In this document: piece by piece, positions 1 to 10,635 of the stretch
Numbering within the stretch: the first letter of the stretch is position 1
Layout: the number at the start of each line of letters is the position of its first letter
NCBI GenBank assembly: GCA_027422505.1
Contig: JAPQWV010000050.1
Coordinates: 2,666,001 to 2,730,000 of the forward strand
Source of the DNA: Craterostigma plantagineum
Taxonomy: Eukaryota > Streptophyta > Magnoliopsida > Lamiales > Linderniaceae
Direction: 5' to 3'
Length of the DNA: 64,000 nucleotides
The notes under the pieces: generated by a model
Databases searched by the model: none
Told to the model about the DNA's origin: nothing
The model's input: the letters and a program-made list of their open reading frames with translations, nothing else
Translations under genes and position numbers: made by a program

Positions 1-1242
1 TCGTATTCGGAGATATTCGAATACTCGAATATGGATTATATTTGAGTATTTATCTCTTATTTAATAAAAAATATAAATATTATTACATTTAAAATACATT
101 TTTAAACTATATATTGAATTGTAATATACTAAATATGAGTGCTACTATTTGCACCCCCTTTGATGGTGGAAAAAAATCTTGGAAATGGTATAATTTCTTA
201 AAATTTTGTTCTCATCAATAATAAGTAGTTTTAACCTATTACATTTTATTTCATTAATACAGTCGAAAATTATTTACACAGTTTTAAATAAATGCTAGTT
301 TTGTAATTTAAGGTTGAAGTTAATTCTACTCTTACCACTGAAATAAACAAAGCTTCTTAATTATAATTATTATATATGATTTATTTTTAAAATCTTTCTT
401 ATACCATAAATATTTCATATTAATCTACACAAATATGTTGAAGTAAATAAAAACAAGATTAAAAACCTAGACATAAATTTAACCTACACAAATATGTTGA
501 AGTAAATAAAAACAAGATTAAAAACCTAGACATAAATTTATTTAATTGTGTAGAATTAAATAATATTTGTAAGGTGATAATTTAATTGCGTGAAAGAATT
601 TAATAAATAGTCATAACCTTCAAAATTATCTACAGATAATTAACAAATAATTGAGATGAGTAATTAGGCATAATAACTAATAACTACCAGTAATAAAGAT
701 TGAATTGAAAGAACAGCATCTGCTGATATTGAAAATTGAAAATTTTTACTTTTTGTAATAAATTAGTGTTATAATTAATTAGGGGTTATATAGTAATTTG
801 AGGGGTGCGTATAGGATTTCCCATCATATATTTAGTTTTTGTTTTAACAAAATATAATCCTTAAGATAGTTTTTGAATTAAATATGCTACAAGTAAAAGG
901 TGATCATGTGCTCCCACGTGTTAAATTTCGTCTAAATTAGTGATTAAATTAATCGAGTGATCCAAACCGTCCAAAATCGGTACCATTGGGGACTAAAAGT
1001 GTCACATTCAAACATGAAGGATCAGAAACGCCCATGCCCCAAACATCGGGGACTAAAAATGCCGATCTCCCTACTTAAATATAAAGGGGCTTGGGATTTC
1101 TAAGTTTGGGCTATAATATTTGTCTTGGGCTATAATATTCTGAACATTCTTAATGGTTATTAAATTACAAGTATTGATAATATATTAAAATTTATAAATA
1201 TATATTAAATTATTCGAATCGAATAATACGATTAATATTCGA
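1..1242. mobile_element. Truncated AT-rich hAT-like element copy (copy 1)
   Basis: This AT-rich stretch matches, segment by segment, the element at 27750-32732: the blocks around 1-210, 540-620 and 715-830 recur near 27870-28070, 28610-28685 and 32217-32340. Copy 1 lacks the Stowaway MITE and the large insertion found in the other copy, so it holds both empty sites (near 541 and at 607-615). It is cut by the window start and stops near 1242, about 95 bp before the expected right inverted repeat. No coding capacity was seen. Confidence 0.75.
423..541. repeat. Tandem duplication, unit about 60 bp
   Basis: Two adjacent, almost identical units beginning with 'ctacacaaatatgttgaag' lie at about 423-482 and 483-541. 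The corresponding part of the other copy (about 28306-28362) has a single unit, so this duplication is private to copy 1. Confidence 0.8.
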
Positions 1243-1738
1243 ATAGAACAGCCTCGTTTTCGTGTAAAAGGCTTTTTACAACTTTGACAAGTTAGAAAGC
1301 TTTAATCAGTAGTGTGATGAAAATGGGTGCCTTTACAAAACTCGTAATTTTCTATTAGGCCCATTTGGTCTGTGTATTATCTAAGTCTTGTGTTGGTCGG
1401 GTAAAGAATACATACTATATTATCTTCTTATCTATAAACGATCTTTTCACATTTTACAGGCGTTGCTATCGTCACACGGTTCTTTCCGCAGAGAAAAACG
1501 AGATAGAAACAGTTAAGTACCATTTTCTACCTAGATTCTGGAACTTGTTTTATAGGCGGCCGCCTTGTAAAATTGAAAGACCGCATCATAACCGATGTTT
1601 TAAACGTGATCGCTGATAAGTTAGGATTTTACACACTTTTTATACCCCGTAAATGCATAATTTTTATCACTATTTATTTAAACACATTTGAATATCCGAT
1701 GTTTACATTCTCATATCTTGTTTGGCAGATTACATAGC
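1243..1738 (+). pseudogene. 3' remnant of an F-box/FBA gene (last codons plus 3' UTR)
   Basis: From about 1243 the sequence matches the final codons (GAACAGCC...GTG TAA) and 3' UTR of the F-box genes at 25820-27029 and 33024-34246. The resemblance includes a CTTTATC...TTTTACAG stretch near 1430-1460 and the 'ataggcggccgcc' block at 1552-1564. Everything upstream of the last eight or so codons is missing and replaced by the AT-rich element. Short open frames here are not genes. The homology fades near 1620; the last 120 bases before the MULE show nothing else. Confidence 0.7.
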
Positions 1739-1747
1739 GAAATAGAG
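1739..1747. repeat. Left 9-bp target-site duplication of the MULE
   Basis: GAAATAGAG here is repeated exactly at 16258-16266, immediately outside the two inverted ends. A length of 9 bp is the signature of Mutator-like elements. The last G could belong to the inverted repeat, which would make the duplication 8 bp. Confidence 0.85.
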
Positions 1748-1984
1748 GGATTTTTTAAGTAAATAGCCCTTGAGCTGGTCATCTTTTAAAAAATAGCACC
1801 CAAAATCGGACTTTACCTTTGTACCCTTACTAACTCTGCTCTAAAGACTATTTTACCCTTATTTAATGTCAATCAACAACCTCAACAACACTTAACGATA
1901 AAATTAATTAAAGGGTTTACATGTTACACTGTAGCGAATATGAAACATCAGACCCGTTATAGAAGGGTGGGGTAAAAGTAAAAA

Positions 1985-2160
1985 AAAGCAACCACCCACC
2001 ACTTTCACTTCCAGTAAAAAAAGCAACCACCCACCACTTTCACTTCCAGTAAAAAAAGCAAGCGTGTCTCCCGCCCCTGCACTGCAAATCGTCTCCACTT
2101 TCACTTCCAGTAAAAGAACAAGCGTGTGCTCTCCCGCCCCTGCACTGCAAATCGTCGTCT
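1985..2160. repeat. Subterminal tandem repeats, about 35-60 bp units
   Basis: The phrase 'cactttcacttccagtaaaa' recurs four times between 2035 and 2120, separated by 'gcaaccaccc' or 'cccgcccctgcactgcaaatc' blocks. It lies between the left inverted repeat and the first exon of the left gene, so it sits in the promoter or 5' leader of that gene. Confidence 0.7.
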
Positions 2161-2185
2161 TCTCTGCAAATCGACTCATTCGACA

Positions 2186-5100
2186 ATGGCATTCAACGCG
2201 AACGTGGAGGTATGTGTTCTACTCTTCGTCTTCTTCAATTTAACGCGAGAGGGGATCAGGGAACGACCCATCGAACCCTAATTTGGTGCGGACCCGTGCT
2301 TGCAAGCGTAGGACAGAGCTTTGGTAGCATAGGACCTGTGCTTGCAAGCATAGGACCCGTGCTTGCAAGCATAGGACCCGTGCTTGCAAGCATAGGACCC
2401 GTGCTTGCAAGCATAGGACATGGGTCACGCGCGCGCAAGTTCGGGGGACCCGCGCGTTATAAGCAGGGGACCCGCGCGCTATGCTCAGGGGACCCGCGCT
2501 TATACGCAGGGGACCCGCTCTTATACGCACGGTTCCCCTGCTTAAACGCTCGGGTCCTCTTACCTTAACGGGCGGGTCCTGTGCCACTGCGCGTGCGCAA
2601 GCGGGGGACCCGCGCGTTATAAGAAGGGGACCCGCGCGCTATGCCCAGGAGACCCGCGCTTATACGCAGGGGACCCGCGCTTATACGCACGGTTCCCCTC
2701 CTTAAACGCACGGGTCCTCTTATCTTAACGGGCGGGTCCTGTGCCACTGCGCGTGCGCAAGTTCGGGGGACCCGCGCGTTTTATGCAGGGGACCCGCGCG
2801 CTATGACCAGGGGACCCGCGCTTATACGCGGGGGACCCTTGCTGGGACCGCGCCGATGCGCAGGGGTCTCATGCGCGTCCGTGCTTGAATCTCAGCATAT
2901 GCGATGCGGTCCCCTGCGCATCTATGCATAAGGGTTCTGTTTTAATTATTTCATACCACGTAATTTAGCTAAAATGTGTTTTACGCATAAATTAGGTTGT
3001 GATGCAGAAGCAGTTCGACACAGTGGACGAAGTTCCCCGTTTGAGTGTAAAAATGAGCTCGTTATACGCGGATGCCAGCGAGCTGATAAGACAGTGTCTG
3101 AACCACCACGAGTGGGAGATTTTTAGGAACGAGAGTCCGTTCGGCCGCCTTGTTATGGCTGAGCCTGATTTTAACCTCTCGGGACAGTTGGTGTGGTACC
3201 TCATGCAGAACCAGACGATGCTGCACAACCGGGAAGAGCTGTGGATGATTTTTGGCGGAAAACCACTCCGATTTTCAAAGTCGGATTATTGCCTAATCAC
3301 CGGGCTGAAGTTCGCAGCCGAGCTACCGCCGGTAAACGACGGCTCACAATTCACCGCAAGACATTTTGGCAACAGCTCAAAAGTCCGCATGTCGCACGTC
3401 AAGCGTGTGTTGGAGCGGTTGTCTGGCGACGAGGACAATGTGGACTTCGAGAAGCTGAAGTTGGCGGACGTGTACTTCGCCACCGCCGTGTTGATGCCTC
3501 GACCGTCGAAGAAGGACACCGTCGTCAGTACGACGGTCCTTAGTCTCGTCGATGATCGATTTGCATTCTCCCAGTACCCTTGGGGCACCGTGGCTTTCCG
3601 TGAGGTGATACGAAATGTTAAGGTAAATCTACGGGAGAGGCCACGGGACTGGCTGATCAGTGGGTTCGTACAACCACTTCAGGTGAATTATAACTAAGCT
3701 TCTTGCATACCATGTTTTGAGGGACGTTTGTAAGATTTTTTGCGTTATTTGTATTCAGATACTAGCATACGAGTGCATGCCGGGGGTTGCAGACCAGTTT
3801 GCGGTTCGCAAGGAAGAAGATTTCACGCCACGCATGCTCAGGTGGGAGACGAAGAATTGGGGTCGCAAAGCATGCCCGACTCTTAGGACGGTCGCAGATG
3901 CCGTCAACCGCGATTTTGTACGAGGGTTGTTAGTGCCGTCAGCGGAAGAGTTGGAGGCGGCGTACTTTAGGGACAGCGTTTTCGACGTTGGGGCGGCACA
4001 CGACATATTCGACCGTGTGACGGGCCTACTCACGCGGGGAGTGGAGGTTAGGTGTTCCCCTGTCCACCTCGATCGTGGCAACGACGATCATTTAGCGATC
4101 GTACCTGTTGAAGATTTTCCCACACCTGTGGAGGTGGTTGAGGCGGGAGACGTTGGTGCTTCGTCGAGTGCCCGAGGAGTTCGAAGAAGAGGCAAAGCGC
4201 CTGTAGATGTTGTTGATCTAAGTGATGAGGATTCTGGCTCAGATAGAAATGAGAAGTGGAGCAAGAAGTACCTCGGGCGATGGGACTTCTCCGGGCGTGA
4301 GCTGATTCATGAGCACGATCGCGTGCTCATTGACATGTACCTTCAAGCGGCAAGATTTAGGTAAATGTTTACTTTCGATGTCAATCTCAGTTATCGTACC
4401 TAAACACGTAATAATTTTTCTTTTTATGCAGTGATACCGTTTGGTCGTCTGACATGTGCGACGTGGATGCCCAAGGCTTCTACATGCTGCTCTTCCATGA
4501 TATGCTCAAGTCCAATTGTCTTGACGCATATCTAGATTGCTTGAGGCGAATCTATGCGGACAATGACAATTATCCTCGCGTCTTCGTCTTTCCAAGTTAC
4601 GTGCAAGACGAGCACTTTAGGAAGGCGCAGAAGTTGAATAGGAAGGCGAAAGTCGGGGTGGATGATATGGAGAGCTTCGTGAATGGATTGTCGAGAAGCA
4701 GTCGGAGCTGGTTGGAGCGTCTCACGGAGGATGAATTGCTACGATGCAAGTACATCATCTCTCCTGTTTGCGCACGGGCCCACTGGGCAGTGCTTATTTT
4801 TGACGCGTCAACGCAAACCTTCGTCCTTCACGATTCATTGGGCGCGCATGGTGTGCAGTTCGCCGGGAGAGTGTTCGTAAGTAGCTGAAATCCGTTTGTC
4901 TATCATTTTTATTTATTTAGTGACATGTTCGGTATTTGCTATATTTTGCAGGCGGAGTTTCTTTCCGCATATTGGCGTTTCAAGTTCGACATCGTGACGA
5001 AGCCGAAGTTGAATAATAAAATGAATCGCCAGCAGAAGGCTGACAGCTTGGATTGCGGGGTTCATGCGGCGTTGACGGTGGAGACGATTATGGTTGACAC

Positions 5101-5200
5101 GCCCGAGTTTGATGAATATCAACGGCAGATTGATATTTCGGCGTATCGAGCCACTATGGCTGCACGGATATTGCGTGACCCGCATAGCTGTACCCTATAG
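2186..5200 (+). CDS. DUF1985 / Ulp1-like (C48) cysteine protease of the MULE, catalytically complete
   Basis: Five exons are inferred from GT-AG sites and from collinearity with the paralogue at 10636-14502: 2186-2209, 2996-3682, 3759-4360, 4432-4876 and 4952-5200 (668 aa). Exon 1 encodes only MAFNANVE. Exon 2 carries DUF1985 (around residues 60-110, 'LRFSKSDYCLITGLKF'). An acidic, basic-patched linker follows (about 380-425). The C-terminal papain-like fold has His555-Trp ('ARAHWAVLIFD'), Asp572 ('LHDS') and Cys621 ('SLDCGVH'), the triad of SUMO/NEDD8 proteases. Such genes are common passengers of plant Mutator elements, and their substrate is unknown. No stop or frameshift is visible in the spliced frame. 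Intron 1 (2210-2995) holds a GC-rich repeat array. Confidence 0.8.
2320..2420. repeat. 21-bp tandem array, unit AGGACCCGTGCTTGCAAGCAT
   Basis: About five consecutive units with an exact 21-bp period lie in intron 1 of the left DUF1985 gene. Each unit contains the perfect 12-bp palindrome TGCTTGCAAGCA and a GGACC core. Because 21 is a multiple of three, spurious open frames run through the array on both strands; I do not treat them as genes. Confidence 0.9.
2440..2935. repeat. GC-rich GGGACCC array, 21-22 bp phased
   Basis: This region has about eleven GGGACCC cores, most written as GGGGACCCGCGC followed by TTATACGCA or GCTATGC, spaced 21-22 bp within runs. A larger unit of roughly 155 bp (about 2440-2595 and 2600-2755) is itself duplicated. 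The block 2860-2935 is found inverted at 8313-8400, 9069-9150 and 13978-14070. It fills intron 1 of the left DUF1985 gene. Confidence 0.85.
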
Positions 5201-5893
5201 ATTAGTTTGGGGTAGTTTGGAAGTGTTAATTGTAAGTGGCTTTGTAGGTTTAATGGACTTGGTGTAGTTTGTAGGTTTATGGAACTAAAAGTTTTTGATA
5301 TTATTGAATGAATTGATTCTCTGTATGAAACGAAAGTACGTGATGGGTGATTTGACTTGTTACTGACGAAATTATTTTGACCAAATACTCAGCAATATGC
5401 GCGGGTCCCCTGATTTTACGTGCGGGTCCCCTGATTTTACGTGAAGGTCCCATGATTTCAAGTTATGGTCCCTTTAGCACGTATCCCACCATATGACTTG
5501 ATAAAACTTTTTCCATTGTTGAATAATTGATTCTCTGTATGAAACGAAACGTGATGGGTGATTTGACTTGTTACTGAGGAAAATATTTTGACCAAATAAT
5601 CAGTAATTGTTCAATTATTGGTACGACTAAAGAGAAACCCTAAATTGGACAGCGACCCGTTCATATACATACCTATACGGGACGCGTCCCATCAGCGCCA
5701 ACGCAATAAGCACGGGTCCCCTGAGAATGTTTTGGTCCCCTGATTTTACGTGCATTTCCCATGATTTTAAGTTATGGTCCCTTTAGCACGTTACCCACCA
5801 TATGACTTGATAAACCTTTAAAATAATGCACGACCATTTTTTGGTACAGAAAGCATACATTCCACAGTCGTACGATCACTTTCGGTGATAATC
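5201..5893. repeat. MULE intergenic spacer with a duplicated ~215-bp unit and GGGTCCC motifs
   Basis: The block 'gattctctgtatgaaacgaa' to 'accatatgacttgataaa' occurs twice, at about 5313-5505 and 5529-5812. The second copy carries an extra 90-bp piece with another GGGTCCCC motif. This spacer must contain the 3' UTR of the Ulp1 gene and the promoter of mudrA; no clear TATA box was identified. Confidence 0.7.
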
Positions 5894-8077
5894 ATGACGA
5901 TCACCAGCATTGTTTTTCAAGTCGATGGTAAGTGGGTAATTCGCGAGGACAATACGTCGAACTGGGTTCCGGATCCAACTTGCCGTTGGCAATCAATCTT
6001 GGTCGACGAGGAGTCATGCACGTTAGTGGATCTCACTAACGAGATATTAAATGCATTGTCGTTACGCAACGACAATACCAAACTACGGATAAGCTACATG
6101 CCTTGCATAGACTACAATTATGTGCGCCCCATCTACATCGAGAACGATTACGGCGTACGTGCGTACGTTGGAGGTGGTTGCCCACGATCAAGACCACCTC
6201 TTCACGTGGAACTTGAATTAGCCATCATTGCGTCACCGCCACATCAACCTCATGATAATGATTTCTCTGGTTTCGACGTCGGCCTTATAGCGCATTGCGA
6301 TACAAACGCCGAAATCCAACCATTTGAGGGTTTTCCCAGCACATCTTACAACCCTCCTGACCAAAGTAATGAAAGCAGTGGCTATGTAGGCGATTACTCC
6401 GGAATCTGCGGCCAAGGATATGATAATGAGAACGAGCAAGTCGGACGGGACGACGAAAATGAGAACGAGGAAGGTGCCTTAATGCATGATGATGATGATG
6501 ATGATGATGACGCACATGATGACGATTTTGACGTCGATGTGCACGACGACGCAACTGATGTGGCCGACGATGGTACCTATTCGTTTACGGATGGTTCGAC
6601 CCTATATGTTGGACAACAATTCCGTAGCAAGAAAGAATTGAAGGACGAAATCACTAAAATCGCTGTCGCTGCATGCTTCGAACTCCAAGTGGATAGGTCA
6701 AACAAAACCCTGTACGTAGTGAAATGTGCGAAGGAGAACTGCGAATGGCGCATACGAGGTGCACAGGATAAGGACTCCCCCTTTTTCTCAATCCGAAAGT
6801 ACGTCAACACGCACACGTGCGGCGTGTCTCATCGACGCCGTAGACATCGCCAGGGAAGTTCGTCGCTCGTATCGAGCACGTTGTTGGAAAATTTCAGGGC
6901 TCCTAAAGACATCCCCGCTCCCAGTTCCATACAGTCGATGATGCAGAGCAGGGGAGTAGAAGTTTCATACTACAAGGCTTGGAGAGGAAAACAAATTGCG
7001 ACCGACGAACTAGTTGGTAACAGGGACGCTTGCTACGGTTTACTGCCGTCTTACTTAGATGCGGTGAGGCAAGCCAACGAGGGCAGTATCACTGATTGGG
7101 AGATGGACGAAGACAATCGGTTCAAGTACATGTTCTTGGCATACGGAGCATGCGTCAGCGGCTTTACGTTCATGAGGAAAGTCGTTTCTATCGATGCCAC
7201 TTTTTTGAAGGGGAAGTATAAGGGACTCATGATGATTGCCACTGCGCAAGACGGCGATTTCCATCAATATCCTTTAGCATGGGGTATTGCCGACGGGTCG
7301 GAGGGAACCGACCCATGGACGTGGTTTCTGTCGAGATTAAGACGTTTTGTTGCGGATGGCGACGATCTCGTAATAATTTCCGATCGGAACCCTGGAATCA
7401 AGAATGCAGTTCCGGCCATTTTCCCAAATGCGTTTCATGGTTTCTGTGCGTGGCACCTTCAACAAAACGTGAAGACGAGAATGAAGAAGAAAGGTGCTTG
7501 TCCAATCTTTTGGCGTGCCGCTACTGCCTACACGAAGAGCGAGTGCGACCGTCATTTTAGGCAGCTTGACGGAAAATATGCGGACGTGCAGAGGTATCTT
7601 AACGAAGTCCCAAAGGAAACGTGGACGCGAGCATATTGCCCTAGATCAAGATACAACATAATGACGACCAACGGATCGGAGTCTATAAATGCAGCTCTAC
7701 GTAAGGACAGAGAGCTTCCAATTATTGGACTGTTGGGCTCGACTCAGCGACTAACATCATCATGGTTCAGTAAGCATCGGCGCTCTGCGGAAGCTTCAAT
7801 CGCCTCGAACATGACTAGGTTTACGCCGAAGGTAGAGTCGATCATACGAGAGAATTTCACCGAGTCGCAAAAATTTCATGTGTCGGAAGTCGGGCATCTA
7901 ACATATAACGTATACGGGCAGCATGTGAACGAGGTGGTCGATTTGGGGCTGCGCACATGCACGTGCATGATGTTTGACATCGATCGTATCCCATGTCCAC
8001 ATGCGGTTGCAGCTTGTGGTTCTGCCCAAGTGCCGGTATATTCATTAGTGCACGATTATTATACCTTGGAGTTCTAG
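5894..8077 (+). CDS. mudrA-like: MURA-type Mutator transposase, interrupted near its C-terminus
   Basis: This single long exon encodes 727 aa from ATG 5894. An acidic stretch (runs of Asp, about residue 200) precedes the MuDR N-terminal DNA-binding domain ('GQQFRSKKELKDEI' with C-x4-C). The MULE DDE catalytic domain follows, with Asp434 ('SIDATFLKGKY'), Asp497 ('ISDRNPGI') and Glu596 ('NGSES'), plus the CAWHL motif between. A SWIM zinc finger (CxC...CPHAVAAC) lies near the end. The frame stops at TAG 8075-8077, but the same frame continues to about 8210 with the family's next block ('KLAYEGTIRP') and an AT-hook-like RGRP. The stop therefore stands where homologues have Trp (TGG to TAG). Catalytic residues are intact. 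It should act on the element's own ends in the nucleus. Confidence 0.85.
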   Translation: MTITSIVFQVDGKWVIREDNTSNWVPDPTCRWQSILVDEESCTLVDLTNEILNALSLRNDNTKLRISYMPCIDYNYVRPIYIENDYGVRAYVGGGCPRSRPPLHVELELAIIASPPHQPHDNDFSGFDVGLIAHCDTNAEIQPFEGFPSTSYNPPDQSNESSGYVGDYSGICGQGYDNENEQVGRDDENENEEGALMHDDDDDDDDAHDDDFDVDVHDDATDVADDGTYSFTDGSTLYVGQQFRSKKELKDEITKIAVAACFELQVDRSNKTLYVVKCAKENCEWRIRGAQDKDSPFFSIRKYVNTHTCGVSHRRRRHRQGSSSLVSSTLLENFRAPKDIPAPSSIQSMMQSRGVEVSYYKAWRGKQIATDELVGNRDACYGLLPSYLDAVRQANEGSITDWEMDEDNRFKYMFLAYGACVSGFTFMRKVVSIDATFLKGKYKGLMMIATAQDGDFHQYPLAWGIADGSEGTDPWTWFLSRLRRFVADGDDLVIISDRNPGIKNAVPAIFPNAFHGFCAWHLQQNVKTRMKKKGACPIFWRAATAYTKSECDRHFRQLDGKYADVQRYLNEVPKETWTRAYCPRSRYNIMTTNGSESINAALRKDRELPIIGLLGSTQRLTSSWFSKHRRSAEASIASNMTRFTPKVESIIRENFTESQKFHVSEVGHLTYNVYGQHVNEVVDLGLRTCTCMMFDIDRIPCPHAVAACGSAQVPVYSLVHDYYTLEF

Positions 8078-8210
8078 AAACTGGCATACGAAGGTACTAT
8101 ACGCCCGGTAACGGACCGCATTGAAAGTAGTATGGACATGTTGCCGCCTCGTGTTGGTTCACAACGTGGACGACCCCAGAAAAATAGGTTTCCTTCGACG
8201 GGTGAATTTG
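8078..8210 (+). pseudogene. Read-through C-terminal tail of the transposase
   Basis: Directly after the TAG, the same frame reads 'KLAYEGTIRPVTDRIESSM', then 'PPRVGSQRGRPQKNRF' and 'PSTGEF'. This matches the conserved tail of plant MURA proteins. It ends at a plausible GT donor (8211). A further exon near 8252 could follow but is uncertain. Confidence 0.65.
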
Positions 8211-8312
8211 GTACGAGATAACGTTGTAATATGTAGTTTTCGTATTCAGAGTGGCTTATACGTCGCCATTTGTGTTATGTTATGTAAGGTTGTGTTAGGC
8301 GAGCTTTTGCGT

Positions 8313-9515
8313 GAATATGGAAGTAGAAAACCCTTATGCACAAATGCGCAGGGGACCGCATCGCATATGCAGAGAATCCCGCACGGACGCGCATGAGACC
8401 CCTGCGCATGAATGTGGTCCCCGCCGGGTCCCCTGTCTTCAACGTTTGGGTCCCGTGAAAAAATCGCGCTGGTCCCATGTTCCTTGCGCGCAAGGAGGGG
8501 CGCGTTACTCCCATCGGACCCAAACGTTAAAGGGAGGGGACCTGCCGATTAGCACATGGTACCCCAAATCATTAGGGTTGGTCACGTTCGCTTACTAAGT
8601 TGGTCCAATAATTGTTCAATTATTGATGAAAAGTGACATGTAGCAGTGCTTCATTTATTGGTGAAGTGACATGTCAGAGCGGTGTCATTATACAAGTCAT
8701 CAGAGACAGATGACTTGACATTTGATTCCCGATTCCACTTTTTTGTCCCCGGCGAAAATCTAATATTATTAAATTCGTTAATAAGATGTCCACTGCGAAA
8801 ATCTAATATTATTAAATTCGTTAATAAGATAGTCATTAATAAAAAATTAAAAAATTCGTTAGTATGGGTTATATTTTTTTATATGAATTATATTTATTTA
8901 TATGAATTAAAATCGTTAATAAGATAGTCATTATATTTTTTTATTAAATTCGTTAATAAGATAGTCATTATATTTTTTATATGAATTATATTTATTTATA
9001 AGATTAAAATCGTATTTTTTATTCAAGAGGGGGTGTGAATAGTAGCCCCCTTTAGAAAATTACGGTACGAATATGGAAATAGAAAACCCTTATGCACAGA
9101 TGCGCAGGGGTCCGCATCGCATATGCAGCGAAGCGCGCACGGATTCGCATGAGACCCCGGCGCATCTTTGCGGTTCCCGCCGGGTCCCCTTCCCATAACG
9201 TGAAGGTCCCATGACTTCAACGTTTGGGTCCCGTGATAGTAATGCGGGGTCCCATGAGTCTTGCGCGCAGGGAGGGCGCGTTACGAGCATGGGACTCAAA
9301 CCTTAAAGGCAGGGGACCTTCCGATTACCACACGGTACCCGCACATTAGGGTTAGTGATGTTCGCTTATTGAGTGGGACCAATAATTGCTCAATTATAGG
9401 TCAAAACTGACATGTCAGAGCAGTGTCCCTATTTATTCGTCAAAAGTGATATGTCAGAGCAGTGATACTATACAGTATGTACAGGACAGATGACTTGACA
9501 TTTTATTCCCGATTT
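8313..9515. repeat. Diverged direct duplication in the MULE centre (8313-8740 and 9069-9515)
   Basis: Two ~430-bp copies start with 'gaatatggaa(g/a)tagaaaacccttatgca' and end with 'gacagatgacttgacattt'. Each contains the GGGWCCC motifs and 'tcaacgtttgggtcccgtg'. The spacer 8741-9068 is AT-rich, with several copies of 'attattaaattcgttaataagat'. No protein-coding potential was recognised. Confidence 0.75.
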
Positions 9516-10635
9516 GCTTGTAATGTTGTGAAAATCTAATATATTATTAAATTCGTTAATAAGATAAAAATTAATAAAAAATTAAGTGTGCGTAAAAAAA
9601 ATAAATTTAAATAACCACTCGATTAACAATATCTAACTCCAAGTTTAGAAAAAAGAAAATATATTTTACAACATGTATTTCGAGTCGTACGATCATTGAC
9701 GTGAATCTAGTAAGAGAGCACACCGATAAAACATACTCATGTTTGTGATGTATGTAGGCTGTAACAATCTTATAAAGTGAACGTCATTCTTTTGATTACC
9801 TCCATTTTTTTTGTTCTGTGCTATTTTATGATGACTTTATATTGTAGTCTACGATAAACAAAGTATAAATACGCTCAATTAATCGCTTACTTCCATGAAT
9901 TAACATTGCAAAAATCGCACATGAACATAGGGGACCCACATTTTTTGAACAGCGGACCCACTCTTCAAAACTGGGGACCCGCGATGATTGCATAGTCCCC
10001 ACACTGAGATGTCCGGGTCAGACGTGGTCCCGTCAAAATTGTCCGCATGTCATTGCCGGGGCCCGACTGGTCCCTTCGAAATGTTGCTTGATTTAAGCAG
10101 AAGACCCGCTCGTAAAGGTCACGGGACCTGTGCGTTATGAGCATGGGACCAGCGCTTGTATTCAGGGGACCCGCTAAGGGAGCGTTCATAGATAACACGG
10201 AAAACTTAATATGAAAAAAGTTAAGTTATGTCAAATCACTGCCATTCGCGTTATTTTTATGTCAACTCACACATCACTCTCACTGACAAAATCTCCTCTC
10301 ACAATTTCTAAACCCTAAATTGATATCAAACACACGTAAAGCAGATGACTTCTATCAAACAACTAAAATTAAAATTAAACAGAAAACTAGAAAGATTTCA
10401 AATCACTTAAAATTCAGTTCTTTTATTTTTACGTCAAATCACACATCAGTCTCACTGACAAAAAGTTGGAAAACACAGAGAAACTCAATCGTTCACAATT
10501 CTAAACCCTAAATTCATATCCACCAAACGATATGCACAAATCAAACAAGTAAAATTAAAACTCAAGGGAGAAATTCAACAACACATGAAATAGTTCGTGA
10601 GCATCGCAAATTTTAATTAAAATAAAAATTGTATA
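9516..10635. other. Non-coding spacer between the convergent MULE genes
   Basis: This stretch is AT-rich with a GGGACCC-containing patch at about 9920-10170. A loosely repeated block (10260-10330 and 10425-10515) contains 'cactctcactgacaaaa' or 'cagtctcactgacaaaa' and 'ttctaaaccctaaatt'. It is where the mudrA and minus-strand DUF1985 transcripts would converge. No gene was recognised. Confidence 0.6.

Noticed and set aside
1365..1616. 83-codon frame
   Set aside because: Lies in the 3' UTR homology block of the F-box genes, including an intron-like acceptor; not coding in the paralogues.
2212..2931. Overlapping open frames on both strands in the GC-rich array
   Set aside because: They arise because the repeat period (21 bp) is a multiple of three and the units lack stops; the region is an intron of the DUF1985 gene and the peptides are simple repeats.
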